Assembly: GCA_002747735.1 (NCBI GenBank)
Contig: PDQE01000068.1
Span: forward strand, 1 to 15,165
Source: Flavobacteriales bacterium
GTDB taxonomy: Bacteria > Bacteroidota > Bacteroidia > Flavobacteriales > Flavobacteriaceae
Reading direction: 5' to 3'
Length of the DNA: 15,165 nucleotides
The notes under the pieces are model-generated. The model worked only from the letters and a program-made list of their open reading frames with translations, made no database searches and had not been told where the DNA came from. A program made the position numbers and the translations under genes. This document shows positions 15,140 through 15,165 of this stretch, piece by piece (positions within the stretch are counted from its first letter, which is position 1; every line of letters starts with the position of its first letter).

Positions 15140-15165
15140 ATGCATCTTTACTTTTTGTTTTTAAC
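15140..15165 (+). CDS. Possible start of a plus-strand gene cut by the window edge
   Basis: The last 26 bases read ATG then codons for HLYFLFL with the frame still open. A hydrophobic start like this fits a signal peptide or membrane anchor. The position is divergent from the porin gene and just after a TAnnTTTG match. Eight codons are far too few to identify it. Confidence 0.3.

Noticed and set aside
1..15165. CRISPR array, transposon ends, integrase, tRNA or phage defence genes
   Set aside because: No regularly spaced repeats, transposase motifs, tRNA-like cloverleaf or defence-type domains were seen on either strand.

Overview
The window reads as an AT-rich chromosomal segment of a Bacteroidota bacterium, most likely of class Flavobacteriia. 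The evidence is protein similarity recognised by eye (a Bacteroidota-type porin, a short methylmalonyl-CoA mutase small subunit, a HisB phosphatase domain without the enterobacterial zinc cysteines), the general lack of Shine-Dalgarno sequences, and several matches to the Bacteroidota promoter motif TAnnTTTG. No tRNA, rRNA, CRISPR array, transposase or phage gene was seen. This is mostly an ordinary core-metabolism region.

Layout. At 1-624 (minus strand) lies the N-terminal part of a lipoprotein with a BNR/YCF48-like motif. A gene-poor stretch follows, ending in a promoter (906-937) and a well-formed transcription attenuator (about 940-1069): a 17-codon leader peptide with one His codon, an 11-bp antiterminator and a strong intrinsic terminator, all just before hisG. 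The histidine genes run hisG, a GNAT acetyltransferase gene, hisD, hisC, hisB (1096-5876). After 110 bp containing a 26-bp palindrome comes hisH (5987-6571). The usual hisA, hisF and hisIE do not follow, so the window encodes steps 1 and 6-10 plus the glutaminase half of step 5. The enzymes for steps 2-4 and the cyclase partner of HisH must lie elsewhere if the pathway is complete.

A second plus-strand group starts at its own promoter: udk (6695-7300), a DivIC/FtsB-like division protein (7310-7627), and the small and large subunits of B12-dependent methylmalonyl-CoA mutase (7631-8992 and 9120-11183). The close spacing of udk, divIC and mutA suggests co-transcription, linking pyrimidine salvage, cell division and propionate/succinate interconversion by position only. 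An NhaC-family Na+/H+ antiporter gene (11439-12947) follows, separated by about 255 bp that contain a possible minus-strand gene remnant. Converging on it is a minus-strand outer-membrane porin gene (13060-15033). At the right edge a plus-strand gene may begin at 15140.

The most distinctive item is the his attenuator. Its geometry fits ribosome stalling at the single His codon, and the alternative pairing can be read base by base. Secondary oddities are the GNAT gene embedded in the his cluster, the missing 3' half of the operon, the hisB-hisH palindrome, the shortened N-terminus of the mutase large subunit, and the candidate gene remnant before nhaC.
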